Positions 26,101 through 36,134 of a DNA stretch of 64,000 nt are shown piece after piece. The position numbers were made by a program, and so were the translations under genes. The DNA lies in contig JBPOHT010000046.1 of assembly GCA_052035235.1 (NCBI GenBank), positions 1 through 64,000 on the forward strand, written 5' to 3'. The notes below the pieces were generated by a model. The model saw only the letters and a list, made by a program, of their open reading frames with translations, made no database searches and had not been told where the DNA came from. This DNA is from Solimonas_A sp052035235. Lineage in GTDB: Bacteria > Pseudomonadota > Gammaproteobacteria > Nevskiales > Nevskiaceae. Each line of letters begins with the position of its first letter. Positions within the stretch are counted from its first letter, which is position 1.

Positions 26101-26441
26101 TCGGCATCCTGCAGGAAATCCGCGGCATGGGGGTGAAGCTGGCGCTGGACGATTTCGGCACCGGCTACTCGTCGCTGGCCTACCTGCAGCGTTTCCCGCT
26201 GAGCCGCCTCAAGGTGGACCAGACCTTCGTACGCGACATCAGCGTGGACGACAGCGACGCGGCGATCTGCAAGGCGATCATCGCGCTGGCGCGGACCCTG
26301 GGCCTGCAGGTGGTGGCGGAGGGTGTGGAGACGCCGCTGCAGCTGGCCTTCCTGCGCGAGCACCGCTGCGACCTGGTGCAGGGCAACCTGCTGGGTGCAG
26401 CGATGTCGCCGCGGGACATGGAGCTGTTGCTGGGGGCTTGA
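23136..26441 (+). CDS. MASE1-CHASE-PAS-GGDEF-EAL cyclic-di-GMP enzyme
   Basis: 1101 residues. N-terminal MASE1 membrane domain (about 40-245; LGTGWLGLQLAQPPGYATAI, WPPSGISLALLLLWGRG), a CHASE extracytoplasmic sensor (about 255-500; LGTPGIRSLGWAPR), a transmembrane helix, a PAS domain (about 545-660), then GGDEF with the active motif GGDEF at 756-760 and an I-site RGSD five residues before it, and an EAL domain with MEALIRWQHP (about 883), VSVNLSGFQL and DDFGTGYSSLAYLQRFP. Both catalytic motifs are intact, so it could make and degrade cyclic di-GMP. It stands alone; no operon partner. Confidence 0.94.
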   Translation: MRTLDLAGAEGPSARRGGGDDAGAWRQRFARPADSWVGVAWRLLVLALAYLGTGWLGLQLAQPPGYATAIWPPSGISLALLLLWGRGLWPGVWLGSLLLNCAVGYKVGGGLSPQSVLVAVAIASGSSLQAVCGATLIRRHVGWPTMLDSGRDVLSFMLLGGVLSCVIAASVGTATLYFSGRVVSGDLLFTGFTWWVGDAMGVFLIAPLLVVWALERRRSWQRRLPTVVGSVAISVLLGALVVRQTNLVESSRIRSAFGEQAQAVERGLAERLVGAERAVRTLGDFYQASTEVTSEDFIAFAGGQLLGTPGIRSLGWAPRLAGEHYPVTYIMPRDGNQALLGHDLASDVGQQSLLDNLTASRALAVSHDLPASVAYGSGGVLVAAPLGRTQANGAWRRDGLVFALLQFDALMKQVAGDRLPPGVELVLMDRGASGERARLYSSSGRVPPRDANSLVHEGELSFGPAHWHLQVVAGNAYLQAHRSLQAWVTQAGVFLFSGLLGGFLLVLTGRAARVEQLVGERTDELEQKNRALSGEVEQRQRSEAALRESEERFRGIFESASTGIAFANARGRILQSNAAFQAQLGYSAEALRSMDFPSLTHPEDMPREMELFREVESGRRDSYRLEKRFRAAGGRHAWTDSTVSAIRVGDSRPQHYVVVCTDIEARKNAEAHIRYLAQSDALTGLPNRSMLASRLEEILAEAHLSRQPFAVMFIDIDRFKNINDSLGHGTGDTLLQEMARRLGMCVRGSDILARHGGDEFVVVLPQVQDAAQVSQVATKMLAMIEQPLTIDQHLLSVTCSIGIALYPGDGEDAESLMKNADAAMYVAKNSGRNSFQFFTADMNARVREFLRVENDLRSALKNGEFRLHYQPQFDTASGEVLAMEALIRWQHPQRGLLLAGQFIRVAEESGLIEEIGDWVLNEACRQARDWQSRGLKPVPVSVNLSGFQLYRRDIVSKVSRALRSSGLDPRWLELEVTESVLMQDVERVVGILQEIRGMGVKLALDDFGTGYSSLAYLQRFPLSRLKVDQTFVRDISVDDSDAAICKAIIALARTLGLQVVAEGVETPLQLAFLREHRCDLVQGNLLGAAMSPRDMELLLGA

Positions 26442-26540
26442 AGGAAGGTTTGTAGGATCAGGTATCGCGGGGGCGATCAGGGGTAGTGGCGAAGCCCTCG
26501 CCCGTTTCGCAAGCAGCGGGCGGGGCGCCGAGTCATGAGC

Positions 26541-26610
26541 GGGAGTGGGAGCGATGCGATACGCCGCTTGCCGTGGATGAGAAGATCGCGACTCGCGTCG
26601 CTCCCACGAA
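26541..26610. repeat. GTGGGAGCGA palindromic repeat
   Basis: Inverted arms GTGGGAGCGA (26545-26554) and TCGCTCCCAC (26598-26607) are separated by 43 bp. This is a common dispersed-element core in gammaproteobacteria. A further imperfect palindrome, GCCCTCGCCCG with CGGGCGGGGC, precedes it at about 26494-26526. Together they occupy the 172-bp gap between convergent genes. Confidence 0.65.
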
Positions 26611-26613
26611 GAC

Positions 26614-26814
26614 TCAGGCCGGTGCGGCGCCGGGCTTCTCTGCCCGCTTCGCGCGGATTTCCTCGACCTTTTCCTTCCAGGCGGCCACTTCTTCCGGCCA
26701 TCCTTCCAGCACGCAGACGGCGCAGCCGCCGTTGCAGCAGTCCGGCTGGTCCGGATAGGGCGGCAGGTCGGTTTCGTCCGGGGTCGGGTAGCGAAAGGGC
26801 TGTACACCGCTCAT
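26614..26814 (-). CDS. Small Cys-rich protein with Oxidored-like domain (PF09791)
   Basis: 66 residues from the ATG at 26814. The core DCCNGGCAVCVLEGWPEEVAA has the CCxxxCxxC pattern of the oxidoreductase-like N-terminal domain found in small bacterial proteins and eukaryotic homologues. The start overlaps the fmt stop codon in ATGA (26811-26814), indicating translational coupling. Function is unknown; the cysteines could bind metal or form disulfides. Confidence 0.75.
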   Translation of the reverse strand: MSGVQPFRYPTPDETDLPPYPDQPDCCNGGCAVCVLEGWPEEVAAWKEKVEEIRAKRAEKPGAAPA

Positions 26815-27728
26815 GTGAAGCGCTCTCCTTCGAGCTTGCGGCCGCGGGCCGCAATGGCGGCGTCCATGGCCTTGCCGCCGGGCCATTGCAATTGCTGCAG
26901 CCGCACGATGCCCTCGCCCGCCGCCACCGCGATGCCCTGGGCGTCCGCGGCGACGATGGTGCCGGGTTCGCCGCTGCCGGCTTCGGCCTGGGCCAGCCAC
27001 AGGCGCAGGCGTTCACCATTGAGCTCACTCCAGGCCACGGGCACCGGGTTGAAGGCGCGGATGCGCCGCGCGATCTCTTCGGCGGGACGCGACCAGTCGA
27101 TGCGCGCCTCTTCCTTGCTAAGCTTTCGGGCATAGGTGGCGCCGTCGACGGGTTGCGCGCGTTCCTGCAGTTCGCCGCGCTCCAGCCCTGCCACGGCTTC
27201 CACGATCAGGCGGCTGCCCAGCGCCTGTAGCTGGTCGTGCAGCGAAGCCGCCGTGGTGTCTGCCGTGATGGCGATGGCTTGTTCCAGCAGCATCGGGCCG
27301 GTGTCCAGGCCGGCGTCCATGCGCATGATGGTGACGCCGGTCTGCGTGTCGCCGGCTTCGATGGCGCGCTGGATCGGTGCCGCACCGCGCCAGCGCGGCA
27401 GCAGCGACGCATGGATGTTGAGGCAGCCGTGGCTTGGGATATCCAGCACGGCTTGCGGCAGCAGCAGGCCGTAGGCCACCACCACCATCACGTCCGGGGT
27501 CAGGGCACGCAGTTCGTCCACCGCCTCGCCGCGCAGCTTCTCGCGCTTGAACAGGGGCAGGCCGAGCTCGGCGGCGCGCAGGGCTACCGGCGAGGGGCTG
27601 AGCTTCTGGCCGCGGCCGGAAGGGCGGTCCGGCTGGGTATAGACGCCGACGATCTGGTGGCCGGCGGCATGCAGGGCATCCAGCGCCGCGACGGCGAAGT
27701 CGGGCGTACCGGCAAAAACCAGGCGCAC
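26811..27728 (-). CDS. fmt: Methionyl-tRNA formyltransferase
   Basis: 305 residues. It formylates initiator Met-tRNA. Signatures: RLVFAGTPDFAVAALDAL at the start, the HASLLPRWRGAAPIQRAI active-site region with its Asn/His set and DTQTGVTIMRMDAGLDTGPM, and the C-terminal FMT_C domain with KLSKEEARIDW. The def gene ends 5 bp upstream on the same strand, forming the usual def-fmt pair. Confidence 0.97.
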   Translation of the reverse strand: MRLVFAGTPDFAVAALDALHAAGHQIVGVYTQPDRPSGRGQKLSPSPVALRAAELGLPLFKREKLRGEAVDELRALTPDVMVVVAYGLLLPQAVLDIPSHGCLNIHASLLPRWRGAAPIQRAIEAGDTQTGVTIMRMDAGLDTGPMLLEQAIAITADTTAASLHDQLQALGSRLIVEAVAGLERGELQERAQPVDGATYARKLSKEEARIDWSRPAEEIARRIRAFNPVPVAWSELNGERLRLWLAQAEAGSGEPGTIVAADAQGIAVAAGEGIVRLQQLQWPGGKAMDAAIAARGRKLEGERFT

Positions 27729-27732
27729 CGGG

Positions 27733-28248
27733 CTAACCCTTAGCCTTGTGGCGGGCTTCCTTCTCCATCTTCTTGCGCAGGCGCTCGCGCTTGAGGCTGG
27801 AGAGGTAGTCGATGTAGAGCTTGCCGTCGAGGTGGTCGATCTCGTGCTGGATGGCCTGGGCCATCAGTCCTTCGGCCTCCAGCTCGAAGGGCTTGCCATG
27901 GCGGTCCAGGGCGCGCATCTTCAGGCGGTTGTAGCGGTCCACCTTGTCACTGTAGCCGGCCACGGACAGGCAGCCTTCGTCCATGCTCTGGCGGTCGCCG
28001 GCGTCGAAAATCTCGGGATTGATGACTACCATGGGCTTGGGTTCGCCGTTGCCCTCGCTGGTGTCCATCACCGCCAGGCGCTTGGGGATGCCGACCTGGG
28101 TGGCGGCCAGACCGACGCCGGGCGCGGCATACATGGTCTCGAACATGTCGTCGATCAGGCGCTGCAGGGCGTCGTCGAACTGGGTCACCGGGGCGGCTTT
28201 TTGCCGCAGGCGGGGATCGGGATGCTGCAGGATTTCGAGTAATGCCAT
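27733..28248 (-). CDS. def: Peptide deformylase
   Basis: 171 residues from the ATG at 28248 (MALLEILQHPDPRLR), matching the family length and N-terminus. The three motifs are present: GVGLAATQVG, EGCLSV with the metal Cys, and QHEIDHLDG with two His ligands and the catalytic Glu. The C-terminus is basic (KRERLRKKMEKEARHK). It removes the N-formyl group from nascent proteins; directly upstream of fmt. Confidence 0.97.
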   Translation of the reverse strand: MALLEILQHPDPRLRQKAAPVTQFDDALQRLIDDMFETMYAAPGVGLAATQVGIPKRLAVMDTSEGNGEPKPMVVINPEIFDAGDRQSMDEGCLSVAGYSDKVDRYNRLKMRALDRHGKPFELEAEGLMAQAIQHEIDHLDGKLYIDYLSSLKRERLRKKMEKEARHKAKG

Positions 28249-28356
28249 GTCAGGAACCAGCCTACAACTTAGAAACGACTGTTGGATTTGACGGCAAACG
28301 ATTGACTCATCTAGAGTTTGCTGCAAATCCGGCGTAACCGCGGGGAAGGTGCCGCC

Positions 28357-29547
28357 ATGCAGAAGTATAGCGTTTTATACCGAGTTCAAGCTCTGGCGCT
28401 GGCTGCGGCCGCGCTCGCCTCTGGCTGCGCGACGGCGCCGGGCGAACGCAGCTCGTCCAACGTGCAGCCTCCTTCGCCCGTGGTGCGTCCCGCGCCGGTG
28501 GCGGAGCCGCTGCAGGCCGAGGTGGAGGGCCTGAGCTCCGACGAGCATTCGGCGGTGGCCGCCGATGACGGCAGCCTGGTGCGCGATGACGCGCCGCTGC
28601 GCTATGTCGTCAAGAAGGGCGATACGCTCTGGGGCATCTCGCAGAAGTTCTTGGTCGAGCCCTGGCAGTGGCCCGAGGTCTGGATCGTCAACGACCAGGT
28701 CAAGAATCCTCATCTGATCTACCCCGGCGACGTGCTGACGCTGATCTGGCGCGACGGCCGCCCGCGCGTGGCGCGCGAGCCGGAGCTGGCCTCCGACCGC
28801 CTGTCGCCGCGCATCCGCGAGTCCGACCTGGGTGCGGCCATCCCGGTGATCCCGCTCGACGCGATCCGTGATTTCCTGCGCAGCCCGCGCCTGGTGACGA
28901 TGGAGCAGCTCCGACAGGCGCCGTACATCCTCGACTTCGTCGATCTGCACCTCGTCGGCGCCAGCGGCAATGGCGCCTACGTGAAGAAGCTCAAGCGCAG
29001 CCACGGCAGCTCGCTGGAGGCGGTGCGCCTGGGCCAGACCTATGTCGATCCGGACAGCAAGGAAGTGCTTGGTTACGAGGCCATCCCGGTAGCCCAGGTC
29101 GAGGTGCGTGAGTTCGCCGAGCCCGGCACGGTGATGCTGACCAAGAGCTACCGCGAGACCCGCGCCGGCGACTACCTGATCAAGCCGCTATCGGAAACCT
29201 TCGACGCCAACTTCTACCCGCACGTGCCCAAGGGGGCGTTCACGGGCCGCATCCTGTCGGTGTTCGACGGTGTCTCGCAGATCGGCCAGTACCAGGTCGT
29301 GACGCTGAGCAAGGGCGCGCGCGATGGCCTGGAAGCGGGCCACGTGCTGGATATCCTGCAGGCCGGGCGCAGTGCGCGCGACCCGCATGGCATCAAGTAC
29401 GTCGCCCTGCCGGAGACCTATGCCGGCCAGGTGATGGTGTTCAAGCTCGAGGATCGCGTGTCCTACGCGCTGGTCATGTCGGCGATCCGCCCGGTCCATG
29501 CGTTGGACAAGGTGGTCAAGCCCGGCTCGCGCGTCGCGATTGAATAA
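28357..29547 (+). CDS. LysM-domain lipoprotein (dprA-upstream type)
   Basis: 396 residues from the ATG at 28357. The N-terminus is a lipoprotein signal (ALAAAALASGCATAP). A LysM domain (about 83-131; YVVKKGDTLWGISQKFL, NPHLIYPGDVLTL) binds peptidoglycan glycan. The rest, with a repeated beta-strand pattern and a SAF-like end, is the conserved form of the LysM protein found upstream of dprA in many gammaproteobacteria. Divergent from def; the first gene of the plus-strand run here. Confidence 0.88.
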   Translation: MQKYSVLYRVQALALAAAALASGCATAPGERSSSNVQPPSPVVRPAPVAEPLQAEVEGLSSDEHSAVAADDGSLVRDDAPLRYVVKKGDTLWGISQKFLVEPWQWPEVWIVNDQVKNPHLIYPGDVLTLIWRDGRPRVAREPELASDRLSPRIRESDLGAAIPVIPLDAIRDFLRSPRLVTMEQLRQAPYILDFVDLHLVGASGNGAYVKKLKRSHGSSLEAVRLGQTYVDPDSKEVLGYEAIPVAQVEVREFAEPGTVMLTKSYRETRAGDYLIKPLSETFDANFYPHVPKGAFTGRILSVFDGVSQIGQYQVVTLSKGARDGLEAGHVLDILQAGRSARDPHGIKYVALPETYAGQVMVFKLEDRVSYALVMSAIRPVHALDKVVKPGSRVAIE

Positions 29548-29646
29548 AAGCGACCCGACAGACGACGCATATTTTCCACGCCCGCCCGCGGCAACCCGTC
29601 ACAGGACGGCTTGCTACCGGCGGGCGTTCTGTTTCACGCTCCCGGC

Positions 29647-30744
29647 GTGAACCTTCCTGCCCTGCAATCCTGGCTGACGTTGCTGCGCGCCCCCGGCGTC
29701 GGCGGCACCACCGTGGCGCGACTGCTCGCCACCTTCGGCTCCGCACAGGCGGCCGTATCCGCCGGCGCCGCGGCGCTGCGGCCTCTCGGGCTGTCCGACA
29801 AGACCCTGCAGTTCTTCGCCCAGGGCGACCCGGAGGGTGTCGCCCTGGACCTGGAGTGGCTGGACCAGCCCGGCCGTGGCCTGCTGACGCTGGACGACCC
29901 GCGCTACCCGGATCGGCTGCGGCAGATCGCCCAGGCGCCCGGGGCGCTGTTCTACCAGGGCGACCCGGAACTGCTGGCATTGCCGCAATTGGCCATCGTG
30001 GGAGCCCGCACGGCCACCCCGCAGGGCTTGGAGAACGCGCGCTCCTTCGCCGCTGAGCTGGCCCGGCGGGGGCTGTGCATCACCAGTGGCCTGGCCCTGG
30101 GCATCGACGGGGCGGCCCACCGCGGCGCCCTGGAGGCCGGCGGCATGACGATCGCGGTCTGCGCCACCGGGCTCGACCGGGTCTACCCGGCGCGGCACCG
30201 CCAGCTCGCCCACGACATCGTGCGCGAGGGCCTGATGATCTCGGAGTTCCCGATAGGGGTGGCGGCGCTGCCGGAGCACTTCCCGCGCCGCAACCGCATC
30301 ATCTCGGGCCTGTCGATGGGCGTGCTGGTGGTGGAGGCGGCGCCGGAGTCGGGCTCGCTGATCACCGCGGCCTATGCCAACGAGCAGGGCCGTGAGGTGT
30401 TCGCGATCCCGGGCTCCATCCACAGTCCGCTGGCACGCGGCTGTCACCGCCTGATCCGGCAGGGGGCCAAGCTGGTGGAATCTGTGGATGACATCCTGGA
30501 GGAGATCGCCCCGCAGCTGCGCCAGCGGCGCGCGGCCCTGGTGGCGGCGGCCCCGCCCGAGGATCCCGCGCAGGCGCGGGTGCTGGACTGCCTGGGAACC
30601 GAAACCCAGTCCTTCGATCAACTACAGGCCGGCAGCGGGCTCGACGCCGCCGCGCTCAGCGAGGCGCTGCTGGCGCTGGAGCTGGCCGGGGAGGTGGCGG
30701 CGGTGGCGGGAGGGACATACCAAAGGCTGCGGGTTCCGGCATGA
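29647..30744 (+). CDS. dprA: DNA-processing protein DprA/Smf
   Basis: About 365 residues from a GTG at 29647 (VNLPALQSWLTLLRAPGVGG); an in-frame TTG 12 codons upstream is the alternative, and neither has a strong ribosome site. DprA loads RecA onto incoming single-stranded DNA during transformation. It has an N-terminal SAM-like helical part, a Rossmann core with IVGARTATPQGLENA, TSGLALGIDGAAHRGAL, FPRRNRIISGLS and SGSLITAAYA, and a C-terminal winged helix. Downstream of the LysM gene; smg follows after 165 bp. Confidence 0.92.
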   Translation: MNLPALQSWLTLLRAPGVGGTTVARLLATFGSAQAAVSAGAAALRPLGLSDKTLQFFAQGDPEGVALDLEWLDQPGRGLLTLDDPRYPDRLRQIAQAPGALFYQGDPELLALPQLAIVGARTATPQGLENARSFAAELARRGLCITSGLALGIDGAAHRGALEAGGMTIAVCATGLDRVYPARHRQLAHDIVREGLMISEFPIGVAALPEHFPRRNRIISGLSMGVLVVEAAPESGSLITAAYANEQGREVFAIPGSIHSPLARGCHRLIRQGAKLVESVDDILEEIAPQLRQRRAALVAAAPPEDPAQARVLDCLGTETQSFDQLQAGSGLDAAALSEALLALELAGEVAAVAGGTYQRLRVPA

Positions 30745-30785
30745 TTGCTGCACGACCCTGGGCAGTGGCCTGTTCGTGATTTAAC

Positions 30786-30822
30786 TTGAGAGTCTCGTAA
30801 ATTGTGATATATAAAATCACAA
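30786..30822 (+). promoter_or_regulatory. Putative smg-topA promoter with overlapping palindromic operator
   Basis: A strikingly AT-rich island in this high-GC region. A possible -35 TTGAGA (30786-30791) and a -10 TATATA or TATAAA (30808 or 30810 onward) are 16-18 bp apart. A perfect inverted repeat TTGTGAT-N7-ATCACAA (30802-30808, 30816-30822) covers the -10. Spacing (TGTGA-N9-TCACA) does not fit the CRP consensus (N6), so the binder is unknown. Confidence 0.55.
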
Positions 30823-30909
30823 GGAGAGTAAGGCGAAATCAAGGGATTCACATAAATTCAATAATTTTGCTTTGAAATACATTAAAAACACACAGCACCG
30901 GAGCGTTTC

Positions 30910-31377
30910 ATGAAAGAGACCGTACTGGATGTGCTGATGTATCTGTTCGAGAACTACCAGGAAGGTGAGTTCTCCGATTCCGACAATCAGGTCACTTTGC
31001 GCGACGAGTTGATCGCGGCCGGATTTCCCGACCAGGAGGTTGCCCACGCGTTCGACTGGGTCGATGGCCTGGCGCAGCAGCGGCAACTGCCGATCGTCTT
31101 CAGTCCTGGTGGTGCCATCCGCGTCTATGCCCGCGAGGAGTTGTCCAAGCTCTCCACCGAGGTGCGCGGCTTCATCATGTACCTGGAGCAGCTGGGCATT
31201 TTCGGCGCCCAGGCCCGCGAGCTGGTGATCGACCGGCTGATGGCCCTGAACGAAGAAATCGACCTGGAACGGGTCAAATGGGTCTGCCTGCTGGTGCTGA
31301 TGAACGAGCCGGACGCGGAAGACGCCTTTGCCCATCTGGAAGAGATGGTCTACTACAGCGGCGAATTCCTGCACTGA
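30910..31377 (+). CDS. smg: Smg protein (DUF494)
   Basis: 155 residues, the normal length. The start MKETVLDVLMYLFENYQEGE and VRGFIMYLEQLGIFGAQARELVIDRLMAL are characteristic of Smg, which sits between dprA and topA in many gammaproteobacteria. Its biochemical role is not known. Preceded by an unusually AT-rich leader with a promoter-like palindrome. Confidence 0.95.
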   Translation: MKETVLDVLMYLFENYQEGEFSDSDNQVTLRDELIAAGFPDQEVAHAFDWVDGLAQQRQLPIVFSPGGAIRVYAREELSKLSTEVRGFIMYLEQLGIFGAQARELVIDRLMALNEEIDLERVKWVCLLVLMNEPDAEDAFAHLEEMVYYSGEFLH

Positions 31378-31490
31378 ATCAGTGGCTTGCCGGTCCGTCG
31401 TCGTATTCCGGCGCTGGACAGGGGGCGCATCTTCCGCATATAAGCAGGCCCCTGCTGGCATTGGCCAGCCGCGCTGAGCGCCATATTTAA

Positions 31491-33968
<2,478 letters not shown>

Positions 33969-33971
33969 CTC

Positions 33972-34532
33972 GTGGACGTTGCGCCGCTGCGCCTGAAGGC
34001 CGCCTGCCGCGCGCTGCAGCGCGGCGGTGTCATCGCCTATCCCACCGAGGCGGTCTGGGGCCTGGGCTGCGAGCCGCAGGACGAGCGCGCCGTGATGCGC
34101 CTGCTGCAGATCAAGGATCGCCCTTGGGAAAAGGGCGTGATCCTGATCGCCTCGCGCTTCGAGCAGGTGCTGCCCTATGTCCAGGTGCCGTCCAACAATG
34201 CCCTGAAGCGTGCCACGGCCACCTGGCCCGGGCCGGCCACCTGGGTATTCCCGGCCAGCGACCATACGCCGATGTGGATCAGCGGCGACCATGACGGCGT
34301 CGCCGTGCGTGTCAGCAGCCATCCGGCCGTGGTGGCGCTCTGTGAGGCCTATGGCGGGCCCATCGTCTCCACCAGTGCCAACCCCGCCGGCCGCGCGCCG
34401 GCGATGACGGTGGCGCAGGTGCGCCTCTATTTCGGTGATGAGATCGACTTCCTGATGCCGGGTGCGCTGGGTCACCTGGCCAAGCCGACCACGATCCGTG
34501 ATGTGGCGACCGGGCATATCCTGCGGCGGTAG
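33972..34532 (+). CDS. tsaC: L-threonylcarbamoyladenylate synthase (YrdC/Sua5 domain)
   Basis: 186 residues, the short TsaC form. It makes threonylcarbamoyl-AMP for the t6A37 modification of tRNA. Motifs: GGVIAYPTEAVWGLGCEPQDE, IKDRPWEKGVILIAS, GPATWVFPA and GGPIVSTSANPAGRAPA. It starts 3 bp after topA, so it is likely cotranscribed. The topA-tsaC-hemF order is common in gammaproteobacteria. Confidence 0.94.
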   Translation: MDVAPLRLKAACRALQRGGVIAYPTEAVWGLGCEPQDERAVMRLLQIKDRPWEKGVILIASRFEQVLPYVQVPSNNALKRATATWPGPATWVFPASDHTPMWISGDHDGVAVRVSSHPAVVALCEAYGGPIVSTSANPAGRAPAMTVAQVRLYFGDEIDFLMPGALGHLAKPTTIRDVATGHILRR

Positions 34533-34568
34533 CGGGATTGGTGGTTTAGTTCGCTGCATCTTCTCCCC

Positions 34569-34659
34569 GAACCGTTCATCCCGAGTGATCCGCCTTGGCG
34601 GGTCGTATCGAGGGACCGCGCGCACCTTGATACGCGGCGCTACTCGGTGTGAACGGTTT
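34569..34659. repeat. Dispersed palindromic element between tsaC and hemF
   Basis: Inverted arms AACCGTTCA (34570-34578) and TGAACGGTT (34650-34658) enclose about 70 bp containing CGCCTTGGCGGG and GATACGCGGCGC blocks. The arm sequence is related to the repeats at 299-352 and 20917-20957. It fills most of the 179-bp gap before hemF. Confidence 0.65.
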
Positions 34660-34711
34660 GGTGGGGCGGTAGGCTTGCAATGAAATCAAGTCTGCAGGCT
34701 ACAATTTCACC

Positions 34712-35626
34712 ATGAGCACCCCCGACTTCACTGTTGTCGAAACCTGGCTGCGCGGCCTGCAGGCCCGTCTCTGTGAGCGCTTCGAGGCCATCGATGGCCA
34801 GGCGCGTTTCGGGCGTGACGAATGGCAGCGCGCCGAGGGCGGCGGCGGCGTGTCGCGCGTGATGGCGGACGGTGCGGTGTTCGAGCGCGGCGGCGTGGGC
34901 TTCTCGTTGGTGCATGGCACCAAGCTGCCGCCATCGGCCACGGCGCATCGGCCGGAGCTGCAGGGCCGCAGCTGGCGCGCCATGGGGGTATCGGTGGTGA
35001 TGCATCCGCGCAACCCCCATGCGCCCACCAGCCACTGCAACGTGCGCCTGTTCCTGGCGGAGAAGCCGGGCGAGGAGCCGGTGTGGTGGTTCGGCGGTGG
35101 CTTCGACCTGACGCCCTACTACGGCTACGACGAGGATTGCCGCGACTGGCACCGCGCGGCGCGCGACGCCTGTGCGCCGGCCGGAGATCAGGTCTACCCG
35201 AAGCTGAAGCAGTGGTGCGACGAGTATTTCTTCCTCAAGCACCGCAACGAGCCGCGCGGGATCGGCGGCATCTTCTATGACGACTGGAGCCAGGGCGGCT
35301 TCGAGGCCGGCTTCGCGCTGATGCAGCGCGTGGGCGATGCCTACGGCACGGCCTATGCGGACATCGTGGCGCGCCGCAAGGACCAGCCTTATGGCGAACG
35401 CGAGCGGCAGTGGCAGTTGCTGCGCCGTGGGCGCTATGTCGAGTTCAACCTGGTCTGGGATCGCGGCACGCTGTTCGGCCTGCAGTCCGGCGGGCGCACG
35501 GAATCGATCCTGATGTCGATGCCGCCGCAGGTGCGCTGGGAATACGATCATCAGCCCGAGCCGGGTTCGCCCGAGGCGGCGCTGCTGCAGCACTATCTCA
35601 AGTCGCAGGACTGGGCGAACTACTGA
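34712..35626 (+). CDS. hemF: Oxygen-dependent coproporphyrinogen III oxidase
   Basis: 304 residues, full length. It converts coproporphyrinogen III to protoporphyrinogen IX with O2 in haem synthesis. Signatures: GVSVVMHPRNPHAPTSHCNVRLF, WWFGGGFDLTPYYGYDEDC, HRNEPRGIGGIFYDDW and GRYVEFNLVWDRGT near the end. It stands 179 bp after tsaC with a repeat between, so it probably has its own promoter. Confidence 0.97.
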   Translation: MSTPDFTVVETWLRGLQARLCERFEAIDGQARFGRDEWQRAEGGGGVSRVMADGAVFERGGVGFSLVHGTKLPPSATAHRPELQGRSWRAMGVSVVMHPRNPHAPTSHCNVRLFLAEKPGEEPVWWFGGGFDLTPYYGYDEDCRDWHRAARDACAPAGDQVYPKLKQWCDEYFFLKHRNEPRGIGGIFYDDWSQGGFEAGFALMQRVGDAYGTAYADIVARRKDQPYGERERQWQLLRRGRYVEFNLVWDRGTLFGLQSGGRTESILMSMPPQVRWEYDHQPEPGSPEAALLQHYLKSQDWANY

Positions 35627-35759
35627 TCCGCCGTGGCTCGAGGGCCGAGCCTGGCTCCAGCTTTCATGGGGAGCGATTGAGGCACAGGTCCCAATCGCGC
35701 TTGCGGCATGCCGGGCACCGATGGCAACTTGCGGCTATCGGGCGGCGAGGTGTGACGAC

Positions 35760-36134
35760 ATGGCTTTGCTTCGGATTTCGGTGTTTGCAGTGCTGGCCAT
35801 GGCAATCATGGCGCCAGCGACCGCCGTGGACGTGGACGAGCAGACCCGCCGCTGCCGGATCGAGAAGACCTCGCTGACCAACCCCTCGGGCCGGGAAGGC
35901 GTGGAGTGCATGAAGCTGCGCGCCATGCTCGGCCTGCCGGAGCCGCCGGTGGTGAATGTCTACGAACTGCGGCGCCGGGGCGGCAAGGCCTATTACGATT
36001 CGCGCACGAGGCGGGAAGTGCGGGAGGCCGAGGTCTATTACGCCGAGGGCCAGCGTTGCGAGGTGCGCCAAGGCTATGCCCACTGCGGTGACGGTGGGGC
36101 GCCACCCGCGCCTTCGCCAGGCTTGCCGCGCTAG
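35760..36134 (+). CDS. Small secreted hypothetical protein
   Basis: 124 residues from the ATG at 35760. A signal peptide (about 1-22, FAVLAMAIMAPATAVD) precedes a Cys-containing mature part (C at CRIEK, VECMK, RCEVRQGYAHCG) with KAYYDSRTRREVREAEVYYAEG, and a proline-rich end. The four cysteines may form disulfides. Family not recognised. It overlaps the beta-lactamase stop by 4 bp on the opposite strand. The 133 bp between hemF and this gene hold nothing I recognise. Confidence 0.6.
   Translation: MALLRISVFAVLAMAIMAPATAVDVDEQTRRCRIEKTSLTNPSGREGVECMKLRAMLGLPEPPVVNVYELRRRGGKAYYDSRTRREVREAEVYYAEGQRCEVRQGYAHCGDGGAPPAPSPGLPR

Noticed and set aside
24729..26807. Long minus-strand open frame opposite the GGDEF-EAL gene
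   Set aside because: Shadow of a gene with intact GGDEF and EAL motifs.
30802..30822. CRP binding site before smg
   Set aside because: The half sites TGTGA and TCACA are present but spaced 9 bp rather than the 6 bp of CRP.
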